A stretch of 7,429 nt of DNA from Shewanella sp. (lineage in GTDB: Bacteria; Pseudomonadota; Gammaproteobacteria; Enterobacterales; Shewanellaceae). Under the pieces are notes generated by a model. The model was given only the letters and a program-made list of their open reading frames with translations. It had not been told where the DNA came from and ran no database searches. This document shows, piece by piece, positions 1-6,564 of the stretch. The position numbers and the translations under genes are program-made. Positions within the stretch are counted from its first letter, which is position 1. Every line of letters begins with the position of its first letter. The stretch covers positions 1 through 7,429 of the forward strand of contig SDWK01000662.1 in the NCBI GenBank assembly GCA_004195335.1. The letters are read 5' to 3'.

Positions 1-63
1 ATACCATTCCCAGCGAAAATGATCTGCCAATCTATTAGATTAAATCGAAGAAATAGTTAATCC

Positions 64-156
64 AGTGTAGATGCGGCTGTGACCTTCCGTGACAGGGATG
101 TCACGGCAGAGCCTACAGGGATTGTACTCGTGGCGTGTCACAGAAGTATCTACACT
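64..156. repeat. Palindromic intergenic element with terminal inverted repeats and two internal hairpins
   Basis: The ends are inverted repeats. AGTGTAGATGCGGCTGTGAC (64-83) and the reverse complement of 137-156 (AGTGTAGATACTTCTGTGAC) agree at 17 of 20 positions. Inside are a perfect 8-bp stem, CCGTGACA/TGTCACGG (87-94/99-106, loop GGGA), and a second hairpin, GCCTACA (111-117) with TGTA (123-126) and GGC (132-134), whose loop is again GGGAT. The whole can fold as a closed stem carrying two arms. It has no coding potential and lies 125 bp downstream of the hutI stop codon. Its size and form fit a REP/MITE-like interspersed repeat. I have a vague, unverified memory of similar sequence in Shewanella intergenic regions. 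Copy number cannot be judged from one window. Confidence 0.65.
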
Positions 157-240
157 TTAAGCGAGCCGCAGGCTATCGATATCTGCAAAGTTATGGGCAC
201 CATAAACCTAACCAAGTACCCATTACGTCAGATGAAACCA

Positions 241-266
241 ACCCAAACGATGAGTCAGCCTCATCG
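241..266 (-). terminator. Weak terminator-like hairpin downstream of hutI
   Basis: A perfect 7-bp stem, CGATGAG/CTCATCG (248-254/260-266, loop TCAGC), lies 14 bp past the hutI stop. Read on the minus strand it is followed by TTTGGGTTGGTTT, a T-rich but interrupted tail. A competing stem, AGCCT/AGGCT (257-261/270-274), overlaps it. The tail is poor for an intrinsic terminator, so the call is tentative. Confidence 0.4.
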
Positions 267-280
267 CTCAGGCTACCAAA

Positions 281-1507
281 TCATTGATGGACAAGGTGGC
301 CAGACTTGACCACCTCAAGGCACACACCTACGCCATATGAGTAGGCTAATGCTGCCGGTGTCGTGATATCCCATAAACAGAAATCTGCCTGCATGCCTGC
401 GGCTAATACCCCGACTTTATCTTCGATGCCTAACGCCTTGGCGGCATTGCGCGTCATACCCGCAAGCGCCTCCTCGGGTGTCAGGCGGAACAGGGTGCAG
501 CCCATGTTGAGCATCAACAGGCTCGAACAGAGCGGGGATGATCCCGGGTTGTAATCACTGGCCAATACCATGGGCACCTTGTGCTTACGCAGCAGATCAA
601 TTGGTGGCATCTGAGTTTCACGTAGAAAGTAGAAGGCGCCCGGTAGTAGGGTGGCGCAGGTGCCGCTGTTGCTCAGGGCGATAACGCCAGCTTCATCGAG
701 GTATTCGATATGATCCACCGACTTGGCGCCGAGTTTGGCGGCCATTGCCGAGCCGCCTAAGTTAGAGAGCTGCTCGGCGTGGAGCTTGATATCCAATCCG
801 GCATCTTTGGCTGCGGTGAGCACCCGTTCGGTTTGCTCGACACTGAAGGCGATATTCTCACAGAAGACATCGACCGCGTCGGCAAGGTTTTCCTTGATCA
901 CGGCGGGAAGCATGTCGTTAATCACCAGATCTACATAGGCATCACTGTCGTCTTTATATTCAGGTGGAATGGCATGAGCACCTAAGAAGGTGGTCTTTAC
1001 ATCGACGTGATGATGCTTGCCGAGTTCGCGGGCAACTCTGAGAATTTTCAATTCAGTGTCGGTATCTAACCCATAGCCAGATTTTATTTCGACCGTGGTG
1101 ACGCCCTCTTTCGCGAGGGCGTTAAGGCGCTTGCGTCCCAGTTCGAATAGCTCGGCTTCACTGGCTTCACGACAAGCTTTAACGGTTGAGATGATGCCAC
1201 CACCGCTACGGGCTATCTCTTCATAGCTGGCACCTTGCAGGCGAAGCTCAAACTCGTTAGCCCGGTTACCTGCAAACACTAAGTGGGTGTGAGCGTCGAT
1301 AAGTCCGGGGGTGATCCAGCCACCTTTGCCTCTGTAAACCGGCGTTGACAAAACATCGAATTCAGGCAGTTCATTGCGAGGGCCAACCCATACAATTTTA
1401 CCGGCTTGAACGGCAACCGCTGCATCGGTAATAGCACCGTAAGGCGCTGAAATAGCTGGGTCCATAGTCGCTACGTTAACGTCAATCCATACCTGATCCC
1501 AAGACAT
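281..1507 (-). CDS. hutI: Imidazolonepropionase
   Basis: This 408-residue protein hydrolyses 4-imidazolone-5-propionate to N-formimidoyl-L-glutamate, the third step of histidine degradation, in the cytoplasm. It is a full-length amidohydrolase-superfamily enzyme with a TIM barrel and a small flanking beta domain. Visible motifs in order: the metal-binding HxH in GLIDAHTHL (H73, H75); R82 in GNRANEF; the substrate-loop SGYG (Y145); LGAHAIP (H178); KLHAEQ (H243, E245); VDHIEY (H266); and the metal ligand D318 in [10 protein letters not shown]. The ATG at 1507 is preceded by AGAGGG seven bases upstream and gives the MSWDQVW start typical of HutI. The gene diverges from hutC across 196 bp that contain a HutC-type operator, so HutC repression is expected. 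Nothing looks truncated or mutated. Confidence 0.97.
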   Translation of the reverse strand: MSWDQVWIDVNVATMDPAISAPYGAITDAAVAVQAGKIVWVGPRNELPEFDVLSTPVYRGKGGWITPGLIDAHTHLVFAGNRANEFELRLQGASYEEIARSGGGIISTVKACREASEAELFELGRKRLNALAKEGVTTVEIKSGYGLDTDTELKILRVARELGKHHHVDVKTTFLGAHAIPPEYKDDSDAYVDLVINDMLPAVIKENLADAVDVFCENIAFSVEQTERVLTAAKDAGLDIKLHAEQLSNLGGSAMAAKLGAKSVDHIEYLDEAGVIALSNSGTCATLLPGAFYFLRETQMPPIDLLRKHKVPMVLASDYNPGSSPLCSSLLMLNMGCTLFRLTPEEALAGMTRNAAKALGIEDKVGVLAAGMQADFCLWDITTPAALAYSYGVGVCLEVVKSGHLVHQ

Positions 1508-1571
1508 CTTGTTTCCCTCTACTCGGCGCTTAAATGCGTCGATGCAATAAAATTTTGTGAGCTAGCTTGCG

Positions 1572-1599
1572 TTTACTTGTATATACAAGCTAGGATTAT
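1572..1599 (+). promoter_or_regulatory. Possible hutC promoter overlapping the operator
   Basis: TTTACT (1572-1577) and GATTAT (1594-1599), 16 bp apart, each match 4/6 to sigma-70 boxes on the plus strand. The HutC-type palindrome fills most of the spacer, which would give autorepression. The match is weak. The position is favoured mainly because the operator lies there. Confidence 0.3.
1576..1589. promoter_or_regulatory. HutC operator
   Basis: CTTGTATATACAAG is a perfect 14-bp palindrome between the divergent hutI and hutC genes. It differs by one central base from the CTTGTATGTACAAG-type site known for HutC in Pseudomonas (recalled). An outer inverted repeat, CTAGCTTG (1562-1569) / CAAGCTAG (1586-1593), shares its right arm. 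CTTG therefore recurs exactly 10 bp upstream (1566 and 1576). The site sits at the predicted hutI transcription start. Confidence 0.85.
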
Positions 1600-1624
1600 A
1601 GCGGTATTTTTCATCGTTTGAAAA
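1595..1624 (-). promoter_or_regulatory. Putative hutI promoter
   Basis: On the minus strand there is a perfect TATAAT -10 box (1600 down to 1595) and a TTTTCA -35-like box (1624 down to 1619, 4/6 to consensus) with 18-bp spacing. The predicted transcription start near 1588 falls inside the HutC-type palindrome at 1576-1589, so bound repressor would cover the start site. The -35 box is also one arm of a small inverted repeat (TTTTCA 1608-1613 / TGAAAA 1619-1624). Inferred from sequence only. Confidence 0.6.
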
Positions 1625-1691
1625 GCGTTATTGGTCAAAGAGAGGTTTCTAGATTCTAGAACCTAGCTCCTAATACCGCAAAATAAACAGC

Positions 1692-1703
1692 AAAGGATAG
1701 CCT
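1692..1703 (+). promoter_or_regulatory. Ribosome binding site fixing the hutC GTG start
   Basis: AAAGGA (1692-1697) lies six bases before GTG at 1704. It supports a GTG start, and the resulting N-terminus (MATPKFAEIKQYI) leads directly into the GntR winged helix. Confidence 0.75.
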
Positions 1704-2405
1704 GTGGCAACGCCCAAGTTTGCAGAGATAAAGCAGTATATTTTGGCCCGCATCGAATCCGGTGAATGGGAAGAGCACAGCCGTGTTCCTTCTGAAAACC
1801 AGATGGCTGAGCTATTTGAATGCAGTCGAATGACGGCGCGCCGTGCGTTAACTGAATTGACCGATGGTGGTGTGTTAGAACGCTCCCAAGGTCTGGGGAC
1901 ATTCGTTGCCGAGCTTAAATCTCAGTCATCTATGATGGCCATTCGCAATATTGCCGATGAAATTAAAGACCGCGGGCATGGGTATAGCGTTAAGCAGCTT
2001 GAGCTGACTCAAATTGATGCGATAGCACCTATAGCTATCGCGCTGGGGTTGGAAACCGGCAGTCCGGTGTTTTACTCGGTGCTGGTGCATTGCGAGCAGG
2101 GCACACCACTGCAGTTGGAAGAGCGTTTCGTTAACCCTAAGCTGGTACCTGAGTATTTACTGCAGGACTTTACCCTGCAGACTCCCCACGAATATTTATC
2201 ACTGGTTGCACCGCTCACCGAGGCGCGCCATACCATAGAAGCCGTGGTCGCCAACGAGCACAATCGACAACATTTAGCTATCGAGGCGACAGAGCCATGT
2301 TTGCAAATCACTCGTCGTACTTGGTCACGCAAAGGCGTGGTGAGTTACGCCAGACTGATCCATCCTGGAACGCGTTTCAGATTGGGTGGTCATCTGACTT
2401 TTTAA
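1704..2405 (+). CDS. hutC: Histidine utilization repressor, GntR family
   Basis: This 233-residue transcription regulator has the HutC-subfamily layout. Residues 1-70 form a GntR winged helix-turn-helix, with the typical run RVPSENQMAELF (28-39), SRMTARRAL in the recognition region (41-49) and the wing SQGLGTFV (61-68). Residues from about 90 to 231 form a UTRA effector domain, with EERFVNP at 139-145, Y213-R217 and the terminal PGTRFRLGGHLTF. In this subfamily urocanate, the HutH product, binds UTRA and releases the repressor from DNA (family knowledge). The start is GTG, backed by an AAAGGA site. The gene is divergent from hutI, with a perfect HutC-type palindrome between them, and lies upstream of hutU on the same strand. 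It should control both hutI and hutUH and probably itself. Confidence 0.95.
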   Translation: MATPKFAEIKQYILARIESGEWEEHSRVPSENQMAELFECSRMTARRALTELTDGGVLERSQGLGTFVAELKSQSSMMAIRNIADEIKDRGHGYSVKQLELTQIDAIAPIAIALGLETGSPVFYSVLVHCEQGTPLQLEERFVNPKLVPEYLLQDFTLQTPHEYLSLVAPLTEARHTIEAVVANEHNRQHLAIEATEPCLQITRRTWSRKGVVSYARLIHPGTRFRLGGHLTF

Positions 2406-2486
2406 ATCGATCTGCTGCGCATTTCGATTGACGCCACTGCGTGGTAAGAACAGGTAAGAGTGACAAGAATAAGTACACATATAACG

Positions 2487-2516
2487 AGAACAAAACAGCT
2501 CTCTACTCTCTATAAG
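2487..2516 (+). promoter_or_regulatory. Weak candidate promoter for hutUH
   Basis: The 160-bp gap between hutC and hutU contains TATAAG (2511-2516, 5/6 to a -10 box), with only a poor AGAACA at -35 (2487-2492, 18-bp spacing). TATAAC at 2480-2485 is another -10-like box, but its best -35 (GTGACA, 2460-2465) is only 14 bp away. No HutC-type palindrome and no terminator is visible in this gap. Read-through from the hutC promoter is equally possible. Confidence 0.28.
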
Positions 2517-2551
2517 TTAAGAGCAAGCATTAAAAGAAACAACAAATTGAA

Positions 2552-2557
2552 TGAGGT
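2552..2557 (+). promoter_or_regulatory. Ribosome binding site that decides the hutU start
   Basis: TGAGGT lies eight bases before ATG at 2566. The in-frame ATG at 2551 overlaps this Shine-Dalgarno sequence and has only A-rich sequence with no purine-rich site upstream. The 2566 start is therefore preferred. Confidence 0.75.
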
Positions 2558-2565
2558 TAAACACG

Positions 2566-4236
2566 ATGGATAAGAGACACGACCCAAGCCGTCGCATTAT
2601 AGCGCCACACGGCACCAAGCTAAGCTGTAAGAGCTGGTTTACCGAAGCCCCTATGCGCATGTTGATGAACAATTTGCATCCGGATGTTGCCGAGCGCCCA
2701 GAGGACCTAGTGGTCTACGGCGGTATCGGACGTGCAGCCCGTGATTGGGAGTGCTACGACAAAATAATTGAAGTGCTGCAGCGCCTCGAAGATGATGAAA
2801 CTCTTCTGGTTCAGTCGGGTAAGCCTGTTGGGGTATTCAAGACCCACAGCAATGCGCCCCGCGTTATTATTGCAAACTCTAACCTGGTACCACACTGGGC
2901 TAACTGGGAGCATTTCAACGAGCTAGATAAGAAAGGTCTGGCTATGTATGGCCAGATGACCGCTGGTTCTTGGATCTACATCGGTACCCAGGGCATTGTT
3001 CAAGGTACCTATGAGACATTCGTGGCGATGGCTAATCAGCATTTTGGCGGTGAATCTAAGGGTAAGTGGATTCTTACCGGTGGCTTGGGTGGTATGGGTG
3101 GCGCTCAGCCACTGGCCGGCACCATGGCCGGATACTCAGTGCTAGCGTGTGAAGTGGATGAAACTCGTATCGATTTCCGTCTGCGTACCCGTTATGTCGA
3201 CAAGAAAGCCACCAGTCTCGATGAAGCGCTTGCGATGATCGATGCGGCGAACAAGAGTGGCAAACCTGTGTCTGTGGGTCTGCTTGCTAATGCTGCCGAT
3301 GTATTTGCAGAGTTGGTCGAGCGCGGCGTCACTCCCGATGTGGTGACCGATCAAACATCCGCTCACGATCCGCTTAATGGCTACTTGCCGCAAGGCTGGA
3401 CGTTAGATCAAGCGGCGCAGATGCGTAAAACAGATGAAGCGGCAGTCGTTAAGGCGGCTAAGTTGTCTATGGCTGTTCAGGTCAGGGCTATGCTGGCTCT
3501 GCAAGCGGCAGGCGCGGCGACCACGGATTACGGTAACAACATCCGTCAGATGGCATTTGATATGGGCGTTGAAAATGCCTTCGATTTCCCAGGTTTCGTT
3601 CCCGCTTACGTGCGTCCACTCTTCTGTGAGGGTATCGGGCCATTTCGTTGGGTCGCGCTTTCTGGTGATCCGGAAGATATCTATAAGACAGATGCCAAAG
3701 TCAAAGAGCTGATCCCTGATAATCCCCATCTGCACAACTGGTTAGATATGGCCCGTGAGCGTATCGCCTTCCAAGGTTTGCCTGCGCGTATCTGTTGGGT
3801 TGGCTTGAAAGATCGTGCCCGTTTGGCACTCGCGTTTAACGAGATGGTTAAAAATGGCGAGTTGTCGGCACCTATCGTTATCGGTCGTGATCACTTAGAT
3901 TCTGGCTCCGTTGCCAGCCCTAACCGTGAAACTGAATCTATGCTCGATGGTTCGGATGCGGTATCGGATTGGCCGCTGATGAATGCCCTGCTTAACACGG
4001 CTAGCGGCGCGACTTGGGTGTCTTTACATCACGGCGGTGGCGTCGGCATGGGCTTTAGCCAGCACTCTGGGGTGGTGATTGTCGCCGACGGGAGTGATGA
4101 CGCCGCGGTTCGTCTAGGCCGTGTGCTATGGAATGACCCTGCTACAGGTGTGATGCGTCACGCCGATGCCGGATACGATACTGCAAAGAATTGCGCAAAA
4201 GAGCAGAATTTAGATCTGCCGATGTTGGAGAAGTAA
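2566..4236 (+). CDS. hutU: Urocanate hydratase (urocanase)
   Basis: This 556-residue cytoplasmic enzyme adds water to urocanate to give 4-imidazolone-5-propionate, using tightly bound NAD+ as an electrophile. Length and sequence are full for the family. The start [14 protein letters not shown] is typical. The conserved [12 protein letters not shown] is at 51-62, the glycine-rich NAD-binding stretch [10 protein letters not shown] at 172-181, and [13 protein letters not shown] at 261-273. RICWVG places a Cys at residue 410, the position of the active-site Cys410 of Pseudomonas putida urocanase (recalled). [13 protein letters not shown] at 488-500 is also intact. An upstream in-frame ATG at 2551 would add five residues but overlaps the ribosome binding site. 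The gene lies between hutC and hutH, and its last codons contain the hutH ribosome binding site, so hutU and hutH are co-transcribed. Confidence 0.97.
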   Translation: MDKRHDPSRRIIAPHGTKLSCKSWFTEAPMRMLMNNLHPDVAERPEDLVVYGGIGRAARDWECYDKIIEVLQRLEDDETLLVQSGKPVGVFKTHSNAPRVIIANSNLVPHWANWEHFNELDKKGLAMYGQMTAGSWIYIGTQGIVQGTYETFVAMANQHFGGESKGKWILTGGLGGMGGAQPLAGTMAGYSVLACEVDETRIDFRLRTRYVDKKATSLDEALAMIDAANKSGKPVSVGLLANAADVFAELVERGVTPDVVTDQTSAHDPLNGYLPQGWTLDQAAQMRKTDEAAVVKAAKLSMAVQVRAMLALQAAGAATTDYGNNIRQMAFDMGVENAFDFPGFVPAYVRPLFCEGIGPFRWVALSGDPEDIYKTDAKVKELIPDNPHLHNWLDMARERIAFQGLPARICWVGLKDRARLALAFNEMVKNGELSAPIVIGRDHLDSGSVASPNRETESMLDGSDAVSDWPLMNALLNTASGATWVSLHHGGGVGMGFSQHSGVVIVADGSDDAAVRLGRVLWNDPATGVMRHADAGYDTAKNCAKEQNLDLPMLEK

Positions 4237-4239
4237 CCC

Positions 4240-5772
4240 ATGAGTCATTTAGTATTAGAACCTGGAACACTGACCCTGTCCCAAATCCGCGAGATCAGTC
4301 GTGGAAAAGTGAGCCTGAAGCTTGCCGATAGTGCGATTGCCGACATCAACATCAGTGCTGGCTTAGTCCAGAAGGTGTTAGATGAAGGCCGCACGGTTTA
4401 TGGCATCAACACCGGCTTCGGCCTGCTGGCCAACACTAAGATCGCTGCCGATGACCTGCAGTTGTTACAGCGCTCGATCGTGTTATCACACGCTGCCGGT
4501 ACGGGCAAATTGATGCATGATGCTACTGTGCGCTTGATGATGGTGCTGAAGATTAACTCCTTAAGCCGTGGTTTCTCGGGCATTCGTCTCGAGGTGATCA
4601 ACTTCCTGATCACACTGGTTAACGCCGAAGTTTACCCATGTGTGCCGGAGAAGGGTTCGGTGGGCGCATCGGGTGACTTAGCACCGCTATCACACATGTG
4701 TTTACCTATGCTTGGCGAAGGAAAGATGAGCTACAAAGGTAAGTTAATCTCTGCTCAAAAGGGACTGGAGATCGCCGGCCTTAAGCCAATAGAGCTGGCC
4801 GCGAAAGAGGGCTTAGCGCTACTTAACGGCACACAGGCATCGACGGCACTGGCACTGGAAGGCCTGTTTAACGCCGAAGATCTGTTTGCTGCAAGTTCGG
4901 TTATCGGTGCGATGAGTGTCGAAGCAGCCATGGGCAGTCGTAGTCCGTTCGATTCTCGTATTCACGCGGCGCGTGGTCAGAAGGGGCAGATCGATTCTGC
5001 TGCCGTATTCCGTCATCTGTTGGGTGATGAATCAGAGATAAGCCTTGATCATCTTAACTGTGAAAAGGTGCAAGACCCTTATTCACTGCGTTGTCAGCCA
5101 CAGGTACTGGGTGCATGTTTGACTCAAATTCGTCATGCTGCTGACGTACTTGGCACCGAAGCGAACGGCGTGACCGATAATCCATTGGTGTTCCAAGATA
5201 CCGGCGACATCATCTCGGGTGGTAACTTCCACGCCGAGCCTGTAGCCATGGCTGCCGATAACTTGGCGATTGCCATTGCCGAACTCGGCTCGATTGCTGA
5301 GCGTCGTATTGCGCTGCTTATCGATCCTAATTTGTCTAAGCTACCGCCTTTCTTGGTTGAAAATGGCGGGGTGAATTCTGGCTTTATGATCGCTCAGGTT
5401 ACAGCCGCTGCATTAGCCTCAGAGAACAAGACCTACGCGCATCCGGCGTCTGTCGATAGTCTACCCACATCGGCTAACCAGGAAGATCATGTGTCGATGG
5501 CAACATTTGCGGCGCGTCGTCTGCGCTATATGTCTGAAAATACCCGTGGTGTGTTGGCCATAGAGCTGCTTGCATCGGCTCAGGGATTAGATTTTCGCCG
5601 TCCGCTGCAGCCAAGTGCCGCCGTCAGTCAGGCTAAAGCCGAGATACGTGAGTTGGTGACGTACTACGATAAGGACCGCTTCTTCGGCCCCGATATCGAA
5701 GCTGCAACGGACTTACTTTTGACGACAAGCTTCAATGCTTATCTGCCAAGTGGGTTGCTTCCAAGCCTGTAA
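4240..5772 (+). CDS. hutH: Histidine ammonia-lyase (histidase)
   Basis: This 510-residue enzyme removes ammonia from L-histidine to give urocanate, the first step of the pathway and the source of the HutC inducer. The Ala143-Ser144-Gly145 triad in [12 protein letters not shown] forms the MIO prosthetic group by self-cyclisation. The other active-site residues known from P. putida HAL are all present at a constant +1 offset (numbers recalled): Y54 in [11 protein letters not shown]84, N196 in LLNGTQA, Y281 and R284 in [11 protein letters not shown]330, and E415 in NQEDHVSM. It should act as a cytoplasmic homotetramer. The ATG follows the hutU stop by 3 bp, with GGAG (4227-4230) inside the end of hutU, which suggests translational coupling. 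A strong terminator begins 22 bp after the stop. Confidence 0.98.
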   Translation: MSHLVLEPGTLTLSQIREISRGKVSLKLADSAIADINISAGLVQKVLDEGRTVYGINTGFGLLANTKIAADDLQLLQRSIVLSHAAGTGKLMHDATVRLMMVLKINSLSRGFSGIRLEVINFLITLVNAEVYPCVPEKGSVGASGDLAPLSHMCLPMLGEGKMSYKGKLISAQKGLEIAGLKPIELAAKEGLALLNGTQASTALALEGLFNAEDLFAASSVIGAMSVEAAMGSRSPFDSRIHAARGQKGQIDSAAVFRHLLGDESEISLDHLNCEKVQDPYSLRCQPQVLGACLTQIRHAADVLGTEANGVTDNPLVFQDTGDIISGGNFHAEPVAMAADNLAIAIAELGSIAERRIALLIDPNLSKLPPFLVENGGVNSGFMIAQVTAAALASENKTYAHPASVDSLPTSANQEDHVSMATFAARRLRYMSENTRGVLAIELLASAQGLDFRRPLQPSAAVSQAKAEIRELVTYYDKDRFFGPDIEAATDLLLTTSFNAYLPSGLLPSL

Positions 5773-5794
5773 GCTGAAGCGTTGGATTCAATTT

Positions 5795-5820
5795 AAAAGG
5801 GCCATTCAGGGCCCTTTTTT
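5795..5820 (+). terminator. Intrinsic terminator of the hut operon
   Basis: AAAAGGGCC (5795-5803) pairs perfectly with GGCCCTTTT (5810-5818) around a 6-base loop. The downstream arm runs into six consecutive T (5815-5820). The matching A run upstream means it could also stop minus-strand transcription. It closes the hutUH transcript and separates it from the next gene. Confidence 0.93.
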
Positions 5821-5878
5821 GTTGTCTGAAGGTCGATTTTTATGGTGTCTACTGTGTCTTGTTATGGCAAATTGGGGC

Positions 5879-5899
5879 TAGCCTTTAGTCTTAAGGCTA
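5879..5899. other. Second hairpin between hutH and the thioesterase gene
   Basis: TAGCCTT (5879-5885) and AAGGCTA (5893-5899) form a perfect 7-bp stem with a 7-base loop, 58 bp beyond the hut terminator and 75 bp before the next start codon. The following TTGTCTGTGTTGTG is T-rich but interrupted. It may be a back-up terminator. Its role is uncertain. Confidence 0.35.
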
Positions 5900-5937
5900 T
5901 TGTCTGTGTTGTGCGTAATCATCTCTTGTATTAGTTT

Positions 5938-5946
5938 TGATATAAA
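5938..5946 (+). promoter_or_regulatory. Candidate extended -10 promoter for the thioesterase gene
   Basis: TGA followed by TATAAA (5941-5946) fits an extended -10 element (TGN plus a 5/6 hexamer), about 29 bp before the start codon. No convincing -35 is seen at 16-18 bp. Being downstream of the hut terminator, this gene needs a promoter of its own. The predicted leader would be short. Confidence 0.4.
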
Positions 5947-5974
5947 TGGAAGTGGTCAATTATTGGAGTGCAAT

Positions 5975-6478
5975 ATGGGCAATACCGCCTTTCAAGATAC
6001 TTACCCAGAAGAGCTGAGCCACTGTTATGGCTGTGGTAAGAATAACCCCCACGGTCATCAGTTGAAGAGTTACTGGGAGGGGAATGAAACTCGCGCCGTA
6101 TTTATGCCTGAACCGTTTCATACCGCGATTCCGGGATTTGTTTACGGCGGACTCATCGCCTCATTAATTGATTGTCATGGTACCGGGAGTGCATCGGCAG
6201 CGGCCTATCGGGAGCTGGGGCGAGAGTTAGGTTCTCGTCCAGAACAGCGTTTTGTCACTGCCGCCCTCAATATCGATTATCTGGCACCCACGCCCATGGG
6301 CGTCGAGCTTGAGCTTCGCGGAGTTATTTGTGAAGTGAAGGAACGAAAAGTGGTGCTGGATATTACGCTCAGTGCCATGGGGAAAGTCTGTGCTAAGGGG
6401 CATATGGTGGCAGTAAAAATGCCCGAAACCATGATCAGAGCAAGTGTAACCGATGAAGACACACTGAAGGCTATTTGA
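5975..6478 (+). CDS. PaaI-like hotdog-fold thioesterase family protein
   Basis: A 167-residue cytoplasmic protein with the features of the PaaI/4HBT hotdog superfamily, which hydrolyses acyl-CoA thioesters. The N-terminal CYGCGKNNPHG (17-27) is the CxxCG-xxNPxG motif common at the start of such proteins. The core helix motif is VYGGLIASLIDCHGTG (56-71), with the expected GG (58-59) and acidic D66. Beta strands follow, including TAALNIDYLAP (95-105) and KVVLDITLSAMGKVCAKGHMVAV (125-147). The ATG at 5975 has GGAG (5965-5968) six bases upstream. The longer reading from TTG at 5900 has no comparable site and adds an unlikely Cys/Ile-rich leader. The substrate cannot be inferred. The hut terminator upstream and convergent neighbour downstream suggest a single-gene transcript unrelated to histidine use. 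Confidence 0.82.
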   Translation: MGNTAFQDTYPEELSHCYGCGKNNPHGHQLKSYWEGNETRAVFMPEPFHTAIPGFVYGGLIASLIDCHGTGSASAAAYRELGRELGSRPEQRFVTAALNIDYLAPTPMGVELELRGVICEVKERKVVLDITLSAMGKVCAKGHMVAVKMPETMIRASVTDEDTLKAI

Positions 6479-6511
6479 TTGAAGAATAGCTGATTGAAGG
6501 GATTGATTGAA
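6476..6511. repeat. Three short direct repeats after the thioesterase stop
   Basis: TGATTGAA occurs three times: 6476-6483 (overlapping the TGA stop codon), 6491-6498 and 6504-6511, with spacings of 15 and 13 bp. The repeats are short and AT-rich. They may be a slippage or duplication product with no function. Confidence 0.5.
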
Positions 6512-6514
6512 CGC

Positions 6515-6539
6515 GACCCTGATTTAAATATTCAGGGTC
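6515..6539. terminator. Possible bidirectional terminator between convergent genes
   Basis: GACCCTGA (6515-6522) and TCAGGGTC (6532-6539) form a perfect 8-bp stem with a 9-base AT loop. It is centred in the 86-bp gap between the convergent thioesterase and DUF3157-like genes. Neither side has a proper T run (plus side ACTCTCTTC), so it is an imperfect intrinsic terminator, but the position is right for both genes. Confidence 0.5.
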
Positions 6540-6564
6540 ACTCTCTTCAAGTACAAAGACTGGA

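Noticed and set aside
1..60. Possible tail of an upstream gene at the left edge
   Set aside because: Plus-strand frames stay open only to stops at 36-38 or 58-60. The 11-19 residues visible are too few to support a coding call.
79..309. 76-codon plus-strand open frame
   Set aside because: It runs through the palindromic element and antisense into the end of hutI, and has no ribosome binding site or recognisable motif.
2405..2429. AATCGA/TCGATT stem just after hutC as a terminator
   Set aside because: It has only 6 bp, a 13-base loop and no T run.
2551..2565. Upstream ATG adding MRLNT to HutU
   Set aside because: It overlaps the Shine-Dalgarno sequence for the 2566 ATG and has no site of its own. 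Family members begin [10 protein letters not shown].
3403..3735. 110-codon minus-strand open frame inside hutU
   Set aside because: It is antisense to a highly conserved part of urocanase, with no motif or start signal. It is a shadow frame.
5900..5974. TTG start giving a 192-residue thioesterase
   Set aside because: There is no ribosome binding site and the leader lies over the predicted promoter. ATG at 5975 has GGAG at good spacing.
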